Shown here piece by piece: positions 1 through 38,800 of a stretch of DNA of 64,000 bases (the first letter of the stretch is position 1; the number at the start of each line of letters is the position of its first letter). The position numbers and the translations under genes are program-made. Source of the DNA: Ficedula albicollis (lineage: Eukaryota; Chordata; Aves; Passeriformes; Muscicapidae); the NCBI RefSeq assembly GCF_000247815.1, contig NC_021677.1:15654657-15718656 (forward strand), written 5' to 3'. The notes under the pieces were generated by a model. The model did no database searches, had not been told where the DNA came from, and saw only the letters and a program-made list of their open reading frames with translations.

Positions 1-383
1 GGCCTTAAACACTGTCAGGGATGGGGAATTCATAAATTCTCTGGGCAACCTGTGCCAGTACCTCACCACTCTCAGAGTAATGAATTTTTTTCCTAATATT
101 TAATCTAAAACTACTGTCAGTTTCAAGACATTTCCCTTTGTCCTGTCATTACACTCTCTTGAAAAAGTCCCTCTCCATCTTTCTTGCAGCTTTCTCTTTT
201 TCCAGAAGGACACAATTAGGTCACCATCCCTTTTCCTAGCTGAACAAAAGCAATCCTTTTAGCCATTCCTCACAGGAGAGATGCACCATCCCTCTGATCA
301 TATTGGTGGCCTCCTCTGGACTTGCTCCACCAGGCCAATGTCCTTCCTGTGCTGGACCCCAGAGCCGAATGCACTGCTCCCGC
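1..383 (-). repeat. CR1 LINE fragment, minus orientation, cut by window edge
   Basis: Read on the minus strand, this matches the 3' part of avian CR1 retrotransposons as I know them. The plus strand shows the complement of the conserved 'one/two-line' CR1 text: loss-of-function copy of the segment ending in the 'ggcaacctgtgccag' and 'ggcctcctctggacttgctcc' blocks. No open reading frame survives. It lies in the TSPAN32 intron that follows exon 6. The right boundary is approximate, where similarity to the family fades near 'gccgaatgcactgctcc'. Confidence 0.85.
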
Positions 384-556
384 TATGTCCAGTGTTATTG
401 AAAGAACAAAACCCCAGCAAAACAAATCCCAACCCGTTTCAACCCCAGACCACAAAAGAGCACAATTCCCATTAACACTTCAGCACCAGAGAGGTTTTGA
501 CAGCTAGAAAGTAGAGGCACAACCCCACTATGGCAAGGGAGAAACCTTTCCCTTAC

Positions 557-26364
<25,808 letters not shown>

Positions 26365-29265
26365 GGCAGCTTGTCCCCAGAGACAGCTGGCAGTTGATCC
26401 CTCCAGCTCTTGATAAAGCCTGGGTTTCCACCAAAGGGAGGCATGGCCACAGTGGGGCCTCTCAGGAAGTGGAGTCCCCACCACGTGCACATGCACCTCC
26501 TTCTGCCTGATTATTAAATCCTCTTTAGGGCAGTCACCTTCTGCACAGGCTCTGTCATCTCTGCCAGCTCCCACCCAGCCGGCTGGGAAAGAAGGAAAGG
26601 CATACAGGAAAATAACCTTTAATGGAGTTTGGGGTAAAGTTCTTTAAAAAAAAATTAAATTGTTCAGTTGAGAGTCAGTGTCAAAATATCCTTGTTTTGA
26701 CTTTCACTGGGATGCAGTTTTGCTTAATGAAAATTGTTGGTAACTTCTTTTTATAATCTGCATAAATAATATTTTGGGAACACGTCTAGGAAAACACTTT
26801 TAAAAAAAAAATAACCTGTTGTTTAAAGAAGAGATTAAACCCCCCTAAACAGATCTGTGTAAGAGTCTTTTCTACTCGTGTAGAACCACCACATGGCAAT
26901 AACTTTTGGCTGAGCCTCTATTAGAACTTGCATTTGTAGATAAGGGAAAAAAACACACATTTGGTAGTATTTTATTCAGGAATATGACTATATGGACATA
27001 TAACCCCCTGCTCAGGAGACCCTCACCGTCCATGGGGATTTTAACTCTTCCTTTCCCCCCTCCTAGCACTGAAGATTCCATGGATCTATGGCTGCAGAAC
27101 ACTCAGGTGATTTCTGGTCTTCAAAACCAGCTGTCTCCTGAATGCATATTTCTCAAAAGTAGATCACAAAGAAGCCTCAAGAACGACCTGGCCAAAGTGA
27201 GCCTGAATGACTGAGTACCTTAGTCATCCTTACTTTTGGAACCAGACTGGTGGAGAACAGGTGAAACAGACTAATGAAAAATAATAGCACTCCCCCCAGG
27301 TGGCCACAAAGGGAGTAAAAAAGTAAAACCATCCCACAACAGTAACTGCAGTAACAGGAAGATGACAAAGAAGGAGGAGGAGAGGAGTGAAAAAAGGAAG
27401 GAAGATGCATTTTGTAAAGCAAAGAGAAAGCGAGTTGCACAAAGCCCAGAGCACGGGAAAAGCATGTCATGATTTTCTGATTACATCACTAGCTTTCTTG
27501 CAAGCTTTCCTGCAGATCATCTAGGCTGCAGCCTCCCATGACACCAGTGGGAGCTGCCACAGCCAGTGCCAAAAACACAAAACCACAAAAAACAAAAAGA
27601 CAACAGAGCTAGCCCACCGGTGGAGTTACAGGTTAAATCTGGAAGGGCTGCAAGGAAGTATGAGCACAGCTCTGTGTGTAACACCAAGCCACGTCAGCCC
27701 AGCCACGAGCGACAGTCACCGTGTCACCTGCCCTGAGCGCACCCGGAGCCTGTTTCACAGCGGCAGAGAAAAAACCATGGAGCCCATCGCCGTTTCCCCC
27801 TAGGTCCCACTTCCTTCCCCAATCCTAAACACCTGCCACCGCAGAGACCTGCGCGAAGCCAAGTCTCACACTAGAGGTCCCCACAGGCCAGCAGAACCCT
27901 TTCCCGAAGGGCGGGATGATCGACGTGGGCTTTCTGAAGGGCACTTCCCTCCCCACTTCCATAAAAGTCTCCTCAGTTCCTGCAGAAGCCTCGCACCTCA
28001 CCTCAGGTCCGTCTGAGAGGTCCCAAAATCGTCATCTACGAGCCTTGCAAGGGCTGCTAGTCTTCTAACAAAGTATGTCCTACCTCCTTTTGTCTCCAGC
28101 CATAAAAATGGGTACCTTCACTGACTCACAGAGCTCTGAAAGCAGGTCTGTAACTTCAAACACCTCTGTTTTCGTTGAAACTTACTATTCCTGAGTAGTT
28201 TGACCGTGTCTTCTGACATGGTCAGCATGCATTACCTGCATCAGCACCTGCAGTGCTTGGTGCCCCACCTTTGTGCCCACTCCCTCCACTAACTGCTCTG
28301 TCTGCTGGGCTCAGGGGTGGAGGGATTTTTCTGCTGTCTCTCTTTCCTCTCTCTTACCCTCTATCCCATATAGGTATGCCTTGAAAGTTTCCTGTTTGGC
28401 GTACAGCATTAGTGGATTTCTAACATCACAAAAATAACAAGAGCAAAATGAGCTGCTGCCTCACGCTCAAAAAAGCCGAAAGGAAAGTCACTCGCTCACC
28501 CAAAAGAAAGCAGAAGCATCAGTAGAGCTGGGATATTAAGATGCTGGACTGTGATTAAGGAAGGCACATTTGGCACATGGAAGGACACTGCTGAAGGGAG
28601 AACAGAGAGCTGACTCTGTCTGCTCATCCTACCTGTGCCCATCAACAAGGCAATCTGTGAACACTTCACTTTCTTTGGGATCACACTTCCTCTGGGTGCC
28701 CTGTTGTTGGCACACACCTGCCTCAGCAGGCACGCACCTACCTCTCTGCCCAGGTGAGAAGCAGGGTGTCCCCTCAACCTCATCCCAGTGGGAAGAGAGG
28801 CAGGGCTGGTGGCATGCCAGGGAAGCACCCTCACAGCCAGCACGTGGGCTGGACGGCAGCAAGGCTTTTTCAGCAAGACTCGGCCTCCTGCCCACCCTGG
28901 CAGGTTTCATCAATTGGTCCCCTTTGCAAGAGTCCAACTTATCACTTCCAAAACCAGTGCAAAAACCACAGGTGACCACAGCTCCTGACTGTGGCTTCCT
29001 ACCATACCTCCGGTTATCAGCTGGAGCATGGAAACATGGTAGTGAGTCTGAAAATACCCCAGGGAGCACAGGTGCTCTCTTTCTAGCCTTGTGGCAGCTT
29101 GCAGATTTCTGTTATGAAAATGTACACCAGCACCCCCAGCTGCACAGGTCTCAGAGCAATATGCCATCTCATCCAGAAGGGAAGGATTGATATAAAAAAG
29201 GGAGCAAAGCCAGATCATACTTCTTTGCTAAGTTATAAACCTTCAACCCTCTTCTGAGCTGGAGG

Positions 29266-29756
29266 AAAATGATGCCTCTGTGAGAGGAATGTTCTGAAAG
29301 GGCTTGGGGATTTGTTGTGCTAATGCTGCATGGGCTTAACTTGAGACACTAAACGCAAATGGAGGAGAAGAGGCTGAATTCATGCTGGTGCTTTCTTGAC
29401 ATCCACTTTCCTGGCTCTCAGTCTATCAGTGCAGGAAATGATGCCTACTCTGTGAGAGGAATGTTCTGAAAGGGCTTGGGGATTTGTTGTGCTAATGCTG
29501 CATGGGCTTAACTTGAGACACTAAACGCAAATGGAGGAGAAGAGGCTGAATTCATGCTGGTGCTTTCTTGACATCCACTTTCCTGGCAAAATGATGCCTC
29601 TGTGAGAGGAATGTTCTGAAAGGGCTTGGGGATTTGTTGTGCTAATGCTGCATGGGCTTAACTTGAGACACTAAACGCAAATGGAGGAGAAGAGGCTGAA
29701 TTCATGCTGGTGCTTTCTTGACATCCACTTTCCTGGCTCTCAGTCTATCAGTGCAG
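29266..29756. repeat. Three-copy tandem repeat, 153-169 bp
   Basis: The unit begins 'aaatgatgcct' and continues 'gtgagaggaatgttctgaaa'. Copies are at 29266-29434, 29435-29587 and 29588-29756. Copies 1 and 3 end with 'tctcagtctatcagtgcag', which copy 2 lacks. Copy 2 has a 3-bp insertion near its start ('gcctactctg'). Otherwise the three copies look identical. Confidence 0.93.
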
Positions 29757-32700
29757 CCCCCAGTGATAGAACCACAGCACCTCAGCCTCAGCTGCTTGAA
29801 CTCTGTCAATGCAGCAGGGAAGAGAAACTTCCCCTTTGGCTTTGGGGCACTGCTCCTGAAAAAGGATGGGCTGGAAGCAAGAAGGAGGATGTCACCCAGG
29901 AGACAAAACTATACCCATTATCCAGGCAGGACACACCTGTGCCAGGTGCCTGCTGCCTCTCAGGAGCATCCTCCTTTTCCAGCCCACAGCACCATTGGGG
30001 TACCTCTCCTCCACAGCAGAAAGCAGCTCTAAATGTGTCAGGTTTACAAGTGTCAGTGGCTCAGCCCATTCAGTCCCTCAGCTACTGCTGTAACACGGCT
30101 GGATTCACCCTAAAGCTGGCTCGTAAATAAAACATGTCCATATCAAACCGCACCGAGCCACAGGGATGATGGGAGGCCAGGGAGACCTCACAGCCTGCCT
30201 CTGCCTTCCCGGGCACATCACAAGGATGCATTGTAAAGGCTGCTTAGCATTCATATGGCACATACACACAATCAAAGCTAAAAATCAACTTTTAAACCCG
30301 GGGCCATCTCTTTTCAAGAAAGGAAAGAGAGGAGAAAGGGGGGGAGGGGGTGTGCTGGGCTTTGCCAAGCTTCAGATGCACCACACAACTCCACTGGAAT
30401 GGAAACAAGGCTGGAAGAAACAAAACCAGAGAGAAATCATAGTATTTCCAAAGCACGTCTTTACTTATTATTATTATTTTCTAAGTGTGTCTCAGAAATC
30501 CTCCAGTGATTCCCAGGCAATTTGAAATTATTACAGGTGAGCAAATAAAATGTCAGAAGAGTTATTAAAAGCAGTTCATCAAGCCAAAGAAAGATTACAT
30601 TGGAAAAGAGCATAAGCTGAAGACAGGGAGTTCCCTTCAAAGAATAAACTCAAATGAACTTCTTTCTCTACTGGAAGTGAAAGAACCATACTCATAGCTC
30701 TAATGCACACTGCCCTACTCAAATTAAATTATTTTTTCTTTTTCACACGCTCTCTAATTGCAAACCATAACTGCCCAGGAGCCAGCTGTGCAGGCAGACC
30801 TGAAGATCCAATGTGAGCCCTGCCCCATCTAGCCCTGCTCCTGGCAAAACCACTGTGAGCACAGCCCAGCCTGGTAAACGGGCTCACCAAGAACAGGGCT
30901 GCTCAACTGCCCATCACCCGTTATTTATAGCACTCATCCCCTCAAGCTTTATTGCAATAGGACCTCCACTGCTTTCCACTGAAGTCCAGAAAGTTTTGGC
31001 AAAATACCCTAAAAAAGCTTGTGTCAACTGGCTGTAACGCATGGGTGACTGACCCAGCATCCCACCTGCAGCGCTTTGCTCTCACCTTTGGCAGGTGTAA
31101 GAATTAAGATGTAGGGTAGGGATCCTTTCCAGGGGCCCTTTTCCCTTCTCCCTGAGTGGCATTTGGCCACTGCCTGAAGCCACGTGGAGCTGCAAGGTGT
31201 CCACACCAACCATGTAGTTGTCATTTTTGCCGTATCTGCTTCAGGAGAGGAGAATTTCCTCTCCCCAGTCTCTGGGGATGGGTAGCACATTGCTGGATGC
31301 TCTCTCTCCCAGATTATGATCAGGAAGTTGATTGTGAACACAGACAGTGTTTAATGATGTCTTGTTCTACTGGATCTTTACATAGTCATTAACTTTATAA
31401 AGAGATTTCAAAGGAGATTGCATTTCTCTGAGTACAAGATATACCTTCCTACCTACTTTCCTGCAGACTGTTGGGAAGCCAGCTGCACTGCTAGGAAAGC
31501 TGCACTTGCTGTGTGTTGTGCTCAGGCCCAGACCCGATGGCCACATCTGGCTGGAAACAAACGTCGTGATCAGCAGCCCCAAAGCCAATTTGGACAAGTC
31601 AAGCTCATCCCTGAGCTGAGCACAGAATCTCTGTGGCTGGAGGCTGCATGCTCTCCCTTGAGACTGGGTTTACTGGTGTGCGTTATTAATGAAAAAAATT
31701 CCCTGTAGCTATTTTTGTATGATAAAAATCCAGTTATTACTCTTGAGCGTGGCACTTTGATACAGAAGGCTTTCTCTTGAAAAGTTTCAAGGGCAGCAGC
31801 TTCCCCTTTCCTGTGAGAAAGGTTTTCAGCAGAAATTAGAGAGGAGGTGATGAAAGAACATCAGTATTACTCCACTGCAGTAATGCCCCTACTGACTAAG
31901 CTACGTCTGACAGTGAGCACCAGGGAAGCCCCCTGCTCCAGCCAGGGCAGCTTTGCAGATGCTGGAGACAAGGGCAGGGCATGGCCTGAGCTGAGCAAGC
32001 AGCCTGTGCTCTCCCAGCAAGGGACAAGCAGCTCCCCTGCGCTGCTGGGAATCCACCAGGAAAAATGCTCCTGCCTGTGCTGCATGCCATGAGCTGCTCC
32101 TCTTGGGTCACGTCCTTCAGAGAAGCAGTAGCGCTGCTCATTGCTTAGCCCCCAGGTCTACAGCACGGCCAAGAGTGTCTCAGGAGCTGCTGAATTTGGG
32201 TTCTAAGGCTCCTGCATGCTTGACTACCAGAAAATCAAAGTGCTCACAGGCTCCTTACTGTCAGGAATTTCAGCTTGGCTGTCTGTGACACTACAGTGGG
32301 GCTGGTTCCTTCAACCCACTGCCATTGCAACCGATCCCTAGGGACAGTTTTCCTCTTTCAACAAAACGGAGCCTTGCTGTTCCCGAAATACCCCACAAAG
32401 GTACAAAAAAAGCCTCCTCCGTGCCACATCAAGGAATCATGGATAGCTCTTTGAACTACCATTTTTGGCACCTGAGAACCAGCAGCAACGTGGTTTGGGG
32501 CAGCCAGAGGAATAGAGACCCTTTGATATCCAAGTCGTGCTGCAGAGCCTTGCTGGCACTTGTCCATGTGATGACACATCCCCACCACCAAGTCGGTACC
32601 AAAGACGCCAGCTTGGAGCATTTTCCTGACATTGGGTTATGTTCACCCCCCCAAAAGTGAAGCTCTGTAACTGAACTGCTGCACATTGTTGGATTTTTTT

Positions 32701-32828
32701 TATTATCATTATTATTATTTTTTTTAAGGCTGGAGAGGAAAAAAGCCCTGAGGACAGCACATCCTGTTTATTATTATTATTTTTTTTAAGGCTGGGGAGG
32801 AAAAAAGCCCTGAGGACAGCACATCCTG
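32701..32828. repeat. Two-copy repeat with embedded ATT/T-rich stretch
   Basis: Two units of about 62-66 bp, 32701-32766 and 32767-32828. Each consists of an ATT/T-rich run followed by 'ttaaggctgg' and 'gaggaaaaaagccctgagg'. One substitution (ggagagg/ggggagg) and a length change in the ATT part separate them. Confidence 0.9.
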
Positions 32829-33279
32829 AAGCTGTACTGAAGCGAGAGTGGGTACAGCCCCAGGGCAGTGGATTCATGTAGCTCCCCCTCCACTCATCTC
32901 GTTTATTTAGCAAAACACCATGCAAGTGATTTCTTCCCACAAGTTCCCAGGACTCCAAGAGGAAGCTCCTTTGTCCTCCCCATTCCATCCAGCTATCTGA
33001 ATGCACCTTACCCTGCTGCTCTTCCCACCGGAGCTGGAAGAAAGGCTTGCTTGATAGAGAGCCAAGGGGGATTGCTTGGCATAGCAGAGGGAAACCGGAA
33101 TGCAACCCCCCAAGCTATAAAAGCTTTGCATTTTCCTTCTTGCCTCCACACCTTTATCCTTGAAACTCCCATTGAAGCCCAAACAGCCGGTCTGTGGAGA
33201 ACGGCGCTGGTAAGACGACCCACGCCATCACTACGAATCTTTGTTATTATACATTTTTGACGGATGTAACAAAGCAGAG

Positions 33280-33722
33280 CCCCGGTGCGTCCCGTCTCTC
33301 CGTCAGGCAAGCACCGACCGGCAGCCAGGTCGGGAAAGCAGGGAAAGCCCTGGGAGCGGCCACCGCCCTCCGCACACCGGCACCCGCGAGGCAGCGGCTC
33401 GGGGAGGGCCGGCTTGGCGGCACACCTGGAGCGACAGCACCCCGGCCCTCACCTCACCCAGGGCGGCGCGGAGTGCCGGCCGCTGGTGAGCGCCCGCCGC
33501 GAGGTGCGGGGGGGGGGGGCGCCCGCCGCGAGGTGCGGGGGAGGCGGGGCGAGAGCGGGGCCCCACCCCCGAGTAACAATAAAAACTGCATTAAAATGTT
33601 CCAAGCTGCGCGGGCAGAGGCGGTGATTTGAGGGGAGGGCGGCGGCAGGGGGCAGGGAGCGCGGGCCGTGTCCGTCCGTCCGTGTGGCTGTGTGTGGGTG
33701 TGTGTGGGTGTGTGAGGGGAGT
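33280..33722 (+). promoter_or_regulatory. ASCL2 upstream CpG island / probable promoter
   Basis: GC content and CG density rise sharply from about 33280 towards the ASCL2 coding sequence. An AT-rich island within it, 'caataaaaac' (33578-33585 core) some 880 bp before the bHLH codons, could serve as a TATA-like element, but this is weak. A 21-bp direct repeat ('gcgcccgccgcgaggtgcgg') flanks a short G run at 33508-33519. The start codon and most of the 5' exon are hidden by the following G block. Confidence 0.55.
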
Positions 33723-34995
<1,273 letters not shown>

Positions 34996-35140
34996 CACGT
35001 CGGCACCCGCATCCCCGCGAAAGGACTGACCTCCGCCGCGGCGGGGCCCCGCTGGCTGCTCTTCTCGCCGGGTTCAGCCGCCGTCTGCTGGCTGTGGAAA
35101 GTGCAATGGGGTAGCTGGCCGCGGGGTCCCGCTCCTCCCG

Positions 35141-35142
<2 letters not shown>

Positions 35143-35200
<58 letters not shown>
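35143..35200. other. 58-base G block flanked by direct repeats (artefact)
   Basis: The 24-25 bp sequence beginning 'ccgcggggtcccgctcctcc' occurs directly before (35119-35143) and directly after (35201-35225) the G run. Such duplication of the edge is what an unmerged contig overlap would leave. Confidence 0.88.
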
Positions 35201-35202
<2 letters not shown>

Positions 35203-35829
35203 GCGGGGTCCCGCTCCTCCCGCCGGGGCAGCCTGCCCGCCCGGAGCTGTCGACCCACGGAGAAGATGCCCGAGCGAACCTGCTTCCCCCCCGCCCGCTG
35301 CTGTCTGGTGTTGCTTTGGAGGGGTGGAAAAGAGGAAAAAAAAATTAGAAACACTTGATGCTTCCTTGTTTCTGGAGGGAGAGGGAATTTTTTTATCATG
35401 TCAGATTCTATTTTATATGTAACTTGAACTGCCTATAGAGACACTGGTGTATGAAGACTTATTTTTGTACAAAAAACCTTAGAGAAAAGGGATGAGATGG
35501 TTCTATTTTTAGCAGGTCCTATCCACTCGGTCTTGAATACTACCAGCTAGAATGCTTTGGGAACATACACAGTATAGATGGAAAGGTGTTTGTTTGGGGT
35601 TTTTTTTAATTATTCTCTCCAAACATTTTGGTAAAAGACTGTAAAGTTATGTTGTGTTTTAACGTGGTGTCTGAGTTTGCCTGGTGTGAAGTCCACCTCT
35701 CTGAAAACTGAAGTTTTTTTTTTTTTAAAATGTATTGAAGGCATTTTTGTATGCACTTGCTAGGATTTCTTAAGTTGTATATATGCAGTTTCTAAGAGAG
35801 TATCATATTTTATGTAAATTGACTTTATA

Positions 35830-35835
35830 AATAAA
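35830..35835 (+). terminator. ASCL2 poly(A) signal AATAAA
   Basis: A canonical hexamer in AT-rich context about 1.15 kb after the last legible bHLH codon, near the end of the AT-rich 3'UTR. Cleavage is expected some 15-25 bases downstream. Confidence 0.65.
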
Positions 35836-35855
35836 AATCTATTTATAAATGGCTT

Positions 35856-38800
35856 CAGGGTTGTAAGATATGTGTGTTTGCCAGAATTGCCCGAGGTGAT
35901 TTAACTGTGGCCTGAAGGGGTGGGAGAGGGGAGTAAGGAGCAATACAACAGAGAGGCAGTTCTCCCTGGACCAGGTTTATGTGCAGGAGGGAATAAGGAG
36001 CATAATCTCCAGGCTTACTATTTCCACCCCCCCATCCAAGTTTTATAAATTCAGCGCTTGGAGCAGGTCCTGCAGGGAGCTGCAGATGTGTGTAGGAGAC
36101 GAGGGAGGTTCAATGGTGGTAACCCCTGTCCTGAAGGTGTGCAGCTGCAAGAGGCTGTGTTGCCCCTGCCCTGGATGATGGAAAAGTCATGGGAAGGTGA
36201 AGAGGAAGTGGGTATCTGAAGTTTGTTTGTCCTGGCAGCAGCTCTCAGGAGGTAGGTTGGGGTGCCTTTATTCAGGGAAGCAGCACCTCTGGGATCAGTG
36301 TTGTCCTTTAAAAACCACATGTAACCCACAGTGTCCCACCTTGTCCTACTCTAACTTGAGCTGCATTAGTCTTCATCTAGAGGCAATAAGCAAATGTGAA
36401 TTGCTCCTTGGAAACTACAGTCAGACTCATAAGCTCTGTCCATTACTTTTGGGCTCATGCTGAAGACCTGCATCAGGGGAGGTGAAAGCTGTCTGTCTTT
36501 AAGGTAAGAATGCTGTGAAACAAAGCACAGGGCTGATGGCATGAAAAGCTATGGCAGAGACTTAATTCTCTTAAAGAGCTCTAGTGAATGTTAGGAGTTG
36601 AATGGAGCAAAATGAGCTGGCCTGTAGAATACGCTGAATGAACACAAAGCAGAAATGGTTATTAAAATTGACCTACTTTACAGGGACCCTGTGTACAATC
36701 TCTGCTGCCTTAGCACCAGGAAGGCAAAATTTTTCAGGAGTGTCACTCAGCAATTCCAGATCAGTAATTGCAGTGGATCTCTGAGAGTATTCCACATACA
36801 TGATTCCATTTGAAGAGGAAGAAAAAAAGCCCTCCAAAACAAGCCATGGGAAAATGGAGGCTCCAAGAGATGCAGCATTTAGTATCCTGCAATCAAGAGC
36901 AATGGTTCTTGTGCTTCCAGTTCATTCCCTAATGAAAGTTGCTCTAATAAACAGTCCCTTTAAAAAGCACAGGAAATTCAAGTGCTTAATAAATATTTTA
37001 TACAAAGCCATGTTACGTTCTTAACAAAGGTTTTGTACCCTTTATGGCTCTTCAACAGTACCCCAGGTAGGAGCAAGAGCTGTGAGCTGACCTGGGCTGT
37101 GCTTGGCAGCAGCAGGGAGGGCTGGTGGAACGGGGGAGTAATGTGATACCTCTCCCCAGTGAGAGTTTAAGGGCTTCATCCTCACAGATGACCTCCAAAA
37201 AATTAGCCAAACGTGAACTCATGTAGACTCACACATATTTATTCTCAGCCTAAACCTACATCATGTTGTCTTTTCCAAGCAAGTTTAGAAATAGTGACTG
37301 CTGTATTGGTCTGCACAAGTGTCCCTTTATTGCAGAATGCTTTTGTTTAAAGCATGTTACTACTGTTTGGCAGGGTGTTTGTTTTCTTTCCTTAGGTGCA
37401 CTGATCATTTTAGTATTTCCAAAAGCAGCGTTTGGCTCTCAGTCAAGTAACTCCCAGCATTGTTACCACGTTCATCTGATCACCTAAGATACCATTGCAG
37501 CAACTTTGAAGCCGTATCAGCTGTAACTCTATTGGCAAGAAATTAGCTGTAAGCAATTTTCACTTAAGCAATACGAATATTAGGGAGGAAAAAAGAGCTT
37601 AGTCAGCATCACAAGTTACCTTAATGCTGTCAGTCAGTGCTTCAGTCAAAACTAGAGGGAAATCAGGAAGGTGCGATTTTCTTTTAAAAACCCCACAGGG
37701 ATCATGAGTATTCCAAACAGTTGAGGGGGAAGAAGGTGCAGGAAAAAGGATGTATGTGTGTTTTAGGAACAGGATGGACAGAGGGACTCCTTTCCCCAGC
37801 CATGATCATGGTGACAAGTGATTAGCAGATTCTCAGATCACCCCGCTGAAGAGAGCTCTGGTACACCAGAGAGAAGGTACTGAATCATTCCACCCTTTAA
37901 AGGGAGCACTAGGCAGGATGCAAGGTAGGTTCTGTGGCAGTTGCAGCAGGTACCTTCAGCCAGCCCAGCTCATTCATCTTCAGCACCACCTGAAGACCTC
38001 TTGGACCCCATCCACACCTGGAACTCTGCTCCATTTATGCAAAATACGTGCCGGTTCAAAGACTTGGAGATGAAAGCTGTCTGACCATGAGAGTCACCTG
38101 TCAGCAGCGAGAGTAACAGCAGACCTGTCTCTCAGCCAGGTACTTCCCCTGCTTGGAGGAGCCAGCTACACTCGATGATGGGACCCTCAGTGCCTGGGTT
38201 AGCTGCCATCAACCAAGAGCTGCCCTAAGGGATTCCAGGAAGCCTGGGTGCCTGCCTAAACTGCTACACGAAACGCTTGTGGCAGGGATGGGGAATGCCT
38301 CTGATGAGAACATCATTTCTCTTTAGCTGTACAACTAGAAACTCAGTGCCTAAAATGGAAACCCCAGCTCCCAGCAAGACATAAACCCAGCCCTACGGTA
38401 CAGGGCTGCAGGAGAGTCAGTCAGATTGAGGCAGATGAAAATATGCTGAGGAATTCTGAGAACTAAGAGGAAAAAAAGAGAAAGGTTGGGGACTCCAGGG
38501 GGCACATGCTTGTCAATGTGCAGATACAAAGCACTCTTCTATAAACTTCCCACATCTCCATCCACCAATGGGTTCCCATTTTCCCAAGCAGCATTTCACA
38601 GGCCACAGACATAGCTAATAAAGCAGAAACAAGTTGCAGAATGGCGTCTAGATAAGCTGCCCCCATCCCCAGTCTGAAAGAACCCTTCAATTTTCAACCA
38701 TGGTCCCCTCCTTGGCATTTTTTTGTTACTCGGACTGAAGCTTTTCTTGTCACACAAAGCACTTAAAGCCTAGTCCATGGTAAAAGCAGTCCCATGCATT

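Larger units (their letters stand above)
26365..33279. other. Intergenic region between the divergent TSPAN32 and ASCL2
   Basis: About 6.9 kb. Sequence just right of 26364 should hold the TSPAN32 5'UTR and promoter, but I cannot place a start site and there is no CpG island there. The region contains the three-copy tandem repeat at 29266-29756, an ATT-type run at about 30466-30478, and the duplicated unit at 32701-32828. In 26365-29265, 29757-32700 and 32829-33279 I see no other gene, transposon or RNA. Mammals have C11orf21 in this interval, but no equivalent is recognisable. Confidence 0.7.
34996..35855 (+). other. ASCL2: ASCL2 3'UTR exon
   Basis: GC-rich at first, then AT-rich from about 35330, with several ATTTA/TTTTTGTA-type elements, and ending shortly after an AATAAA signal. 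A 58-base G block (35143-35200) interrupts it. The abrupt change from CpG island to AT-rich tail and the terminal 'tttataaataaaaatctat' resemble other ASCL 3' ends. No coding frame of note. Confidence 0.65.

Noticed and set aside
26365..33279. A C11orf21-like gene between TSPAN32 and ASCL2
   Set aside because: No recognisable coding sequence in the interval, and I would not expect this mammalian gene in birds.
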